Positions 62,873-64,000 of a stretch of DNA of 64,000 nucleotides are shown piece after piece. The notes beneath the pieces are model-generated. The model was not told the DNA's origin. It searched no databases and worked only from the letters and a program-made list of their open reading frames with translations. Position 1 is the first letter of the stretch. Every line of letters starts with the position of its first letter. The translations under genes were made by a program, and so were the position numbers. This DNA comes from Pseudomonadota bacterium (lineage in GTDB: Bacteria; Myxococcota_A; UBA796; SXON01), in the NCBI GenBank assembly GCA_005778355.1, contig SXON01000145.1:1-64000 (forward strand). The letters run 5' to 3'.

Positions 62873-64000
62873 TCGCGCTCCTCGCCAGCTGCGCCCTCGA
62901 CGGCGCCGGTGCACCCATCGAATGGGACGATCCGCCCGGGCTCGTGGAATCCGAGCCCGTGAGCTGCCCCGACCCGAGTGCTCGCGACGACGCCCCGATG
63001 GACCTCGTGGAGCTCCCCGACTGGAACGAGGTCGTCGCGCCGCGAAGCCACGGCGGCGTGGTGGCCGACGACCTCGACGGCGACGGGGAGATCGACCTCT
63101 TCACGCCGGACACGCACGGCGGCATCCTGTACATGGGCGATGGCCTCGGCGGCTTCGTGAACGAGAGCGCCGCCCGGCTCCCTTCGACCGGCTCGCCAGC
63201 CTGGTCGGCCAGCGCCGCCGACGTGGACGGCGACGGCGACCTCGACCTCTTCGTGGGCGCCAACGCCTACGACGACGAGGGGGTCGCGGGCGCGCAGGCC
63301 CTGTGGATGAACGACGGCACCGGCCACTTCCAGACCGGTCCTGCCTTGATCCCCGGGCGGGTGGTGTCGGCACGCGGCGGCGCCTGGGCCGACTTCGACG
63401 GCGACCACGTGCTCGACCTCTACGTGGCCACCTACGACGGAGAGGGACCGGTCGACGAACAGAGCCCCGAGGGGCGGCCCCCTGGGCCCGACTTCTTGCT
63501 CAAGGGTCTTGGGGCCGGAGACTTCGAGGACCAGAGTTTTCTCCTCGGCAACCCCGAGAGCGGCTACACCTACGTGGGCGCGTGGAGCGACCTCGACGGC
63601 GACACCTGGCCCGACCTGTACACCCTCAACGACTTCGGCGACGACGTGGAGCCGAACCAGGTGTTCCGCAACATGGGCCCCGGCGGCGACTTCGGCTTCA
63701 TCCAGGACGAGGGCAGCGTGCTCGCCACCGCGATGCGAGGCATGGGCCTGGGACAGGGCGACGTCAACGGCGATGGCCACGTCGACCTGCTGGTGTCTGA
63801 CTACGCCCGCGTGTGGCTCTACCTCTACGACGGCGAGAACGACTACTTCGACGCGGCGAGCGCGCTGGGTCTCCTGCCCGACATCGACGGCGGCCAGGTC
63901 GTGGCCTGGGGCGCAACGCTCGCCGACCTCGACAACGACGGGCTCCTCGACGCCTACGTGAACTTCGGGCAGTTGACCGTGGGCGACGTGGAAGGGACGC
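62869..64000 (+). CDS. FG-GAP/VCBS repeat lipoprotein (C-terminus outside window)
   Basis: At least 377 residues of a surface lipoprotein that runs off the right end. GTG 62869 overlaps the previous TGA. The signal is VIALLASC, with the lipobox Cys at residue 8. At least six FG-GAP/VCBS calcium-loop repeats are visible: VADDLDGDGEIDLF, AADVDGDGDLDLFVGAN, WADFDGDHVLDLYVATY, WSDLDGDTWPDLY, QGDVNGDGHVDLL and LADLDNDGLLDAY. These form a beta-propeller as in integrin-like and ASPIC/UnbV proteins. The partner is the hydrolase-like lipoprotein encoded just before it. Confidence 0.85.
   Translation, partial: MIALLASCALDGAGAPIEWDDPPGLVESEPVSCPDPSARDDAPMDLVELPDWNEVVAPRSHGGVVADDLDGDGEIDLFTPDTHGGILYMGDGLGGFVNESAARLPSTGSPAWSASAADVDGDGDLDLFVGANAYDDEGVAGAQALWMNDGTGHFQTGPALIPGRVVSARGGAWADFDGDHVLDLYVATYDGEGPVDEQSPEGRPPGPDFLLKGLGAGDFEDQSFLLGNPESGYTYVGAWSDLDGDTWPDLYTLNDFGDDVEPNQVFRNMGPGGDFGFIQDEGSVLATAMRGMGLGQGDVNGDGHVDLLVSDYARVWLYLYDGENDYFDAASALGLLPDIDGGQVVAWGATLADLDNDGLLDAYVNFGQLTVGDVEGT

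Overview
The window is about 70 percent GC, densely packed and coded on both strands. It has one tRNA, no rRNA, no CRISPR array, no recognisable insertion sequence and no prophage genes. Many secreted lipoproteins carry Asp-Thr-Gly/Ala linkers, MopE-type metal-binding repeats and FG-GAP repeats. There is also a eukaryotic-like Ser/Thr kinase, a caspase-fold protein, an alternative complex III and an adjacent-hairpin S23-type four-helix-bundle gene. Together these suggest a Myxococcota-like (deltaproteobacterial) aerobe. This placement is inferred from gene content only.

Layout. 1-7.5 kb: the 3' part of a 3-hydroxybutyryl-CoA dehydrogenase gene, an N-formylglutamate-amidohydrolase-fold protein, a divergent 1614-residue protein that fuses a HEPN-like domain, a STAND-like P-loop ATPase and a Ski2-like helicase, and a dienoyl-CoA-reductase-like SDR. 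7.6-13.2 kb: a translationally coupled operon of universal stress protein, CoA-transferase and a two-subunit NAD-linked formate dehydrogenase. 13.2-20 kb: two very large MopE/FG-GAP lipoproteins. 20-25.1 kb: a minus-strand run of LpxH-like phosphoesterase, Ser/Thr kinase with ATPase-like domain, a small secreted protein and a miniature trypsin-like protease. 25.1-33 kb: rarA, small membrane and lipoproteins, tRNA-Thr, an FAD oxidoreductase, a NUDIX hydrolase, rsmD and a thioredoxin-TPR protein. 33-41.4 kb: a cytochrome c lipoprotein followed by the complete actABCDEF operon for alternative complex III. 41.4-46.9 kb: a cupin, then a minus-strand four-gene operon (adenosine-deaminase-like enzyme, HExxH protein, hexapeptide acyltransferase, family 2 glycosyltransferase). 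46.9-49.8 kb: a rearranged duplication, a secreted protein, the S23-type protein beside a long hairpin and a TCGA-rich satellite, a ferredoxin and a LOG-family protein. 49.9-53.6 kb: an ECF sigma factor, ZAS anti-sigma factor and secreted caspase-fold protein in one coupled operon. 53.6-60.1 kb: a surface operon of Ig-like beta-barrel protein, giant Ig-like lipoprotein and minimal histidine kinase. 60.2-64 kb: a small membrane protein, mutM, and two lipoproteins, the last running off the window.

Three genome-style signals recur. Many start codons sit 6-10 nt behind a TAnnnT or GATAGSC element and lack a Shine-Dalgarno sequence, which suggests leaderless mRNAs. Four genes start at TTG inside a TTGA stop-start overlap. 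Secreted proteins have unusually short signal peptides, with as few as seven residues before the lipobox cysteine.

The best candidates for a new system are the HEPN-STAND-helicase fusion (1778-6622), the sigma/anti-sigma/caspase operon (49909-53589), and the S23 gene with its structured, repeat-bearing upstream DNA (47987-48580). No gap of 300 bases or more lacks a gene. The largest gaps, 46925-47202 and 48308-48588, are described as repeats.
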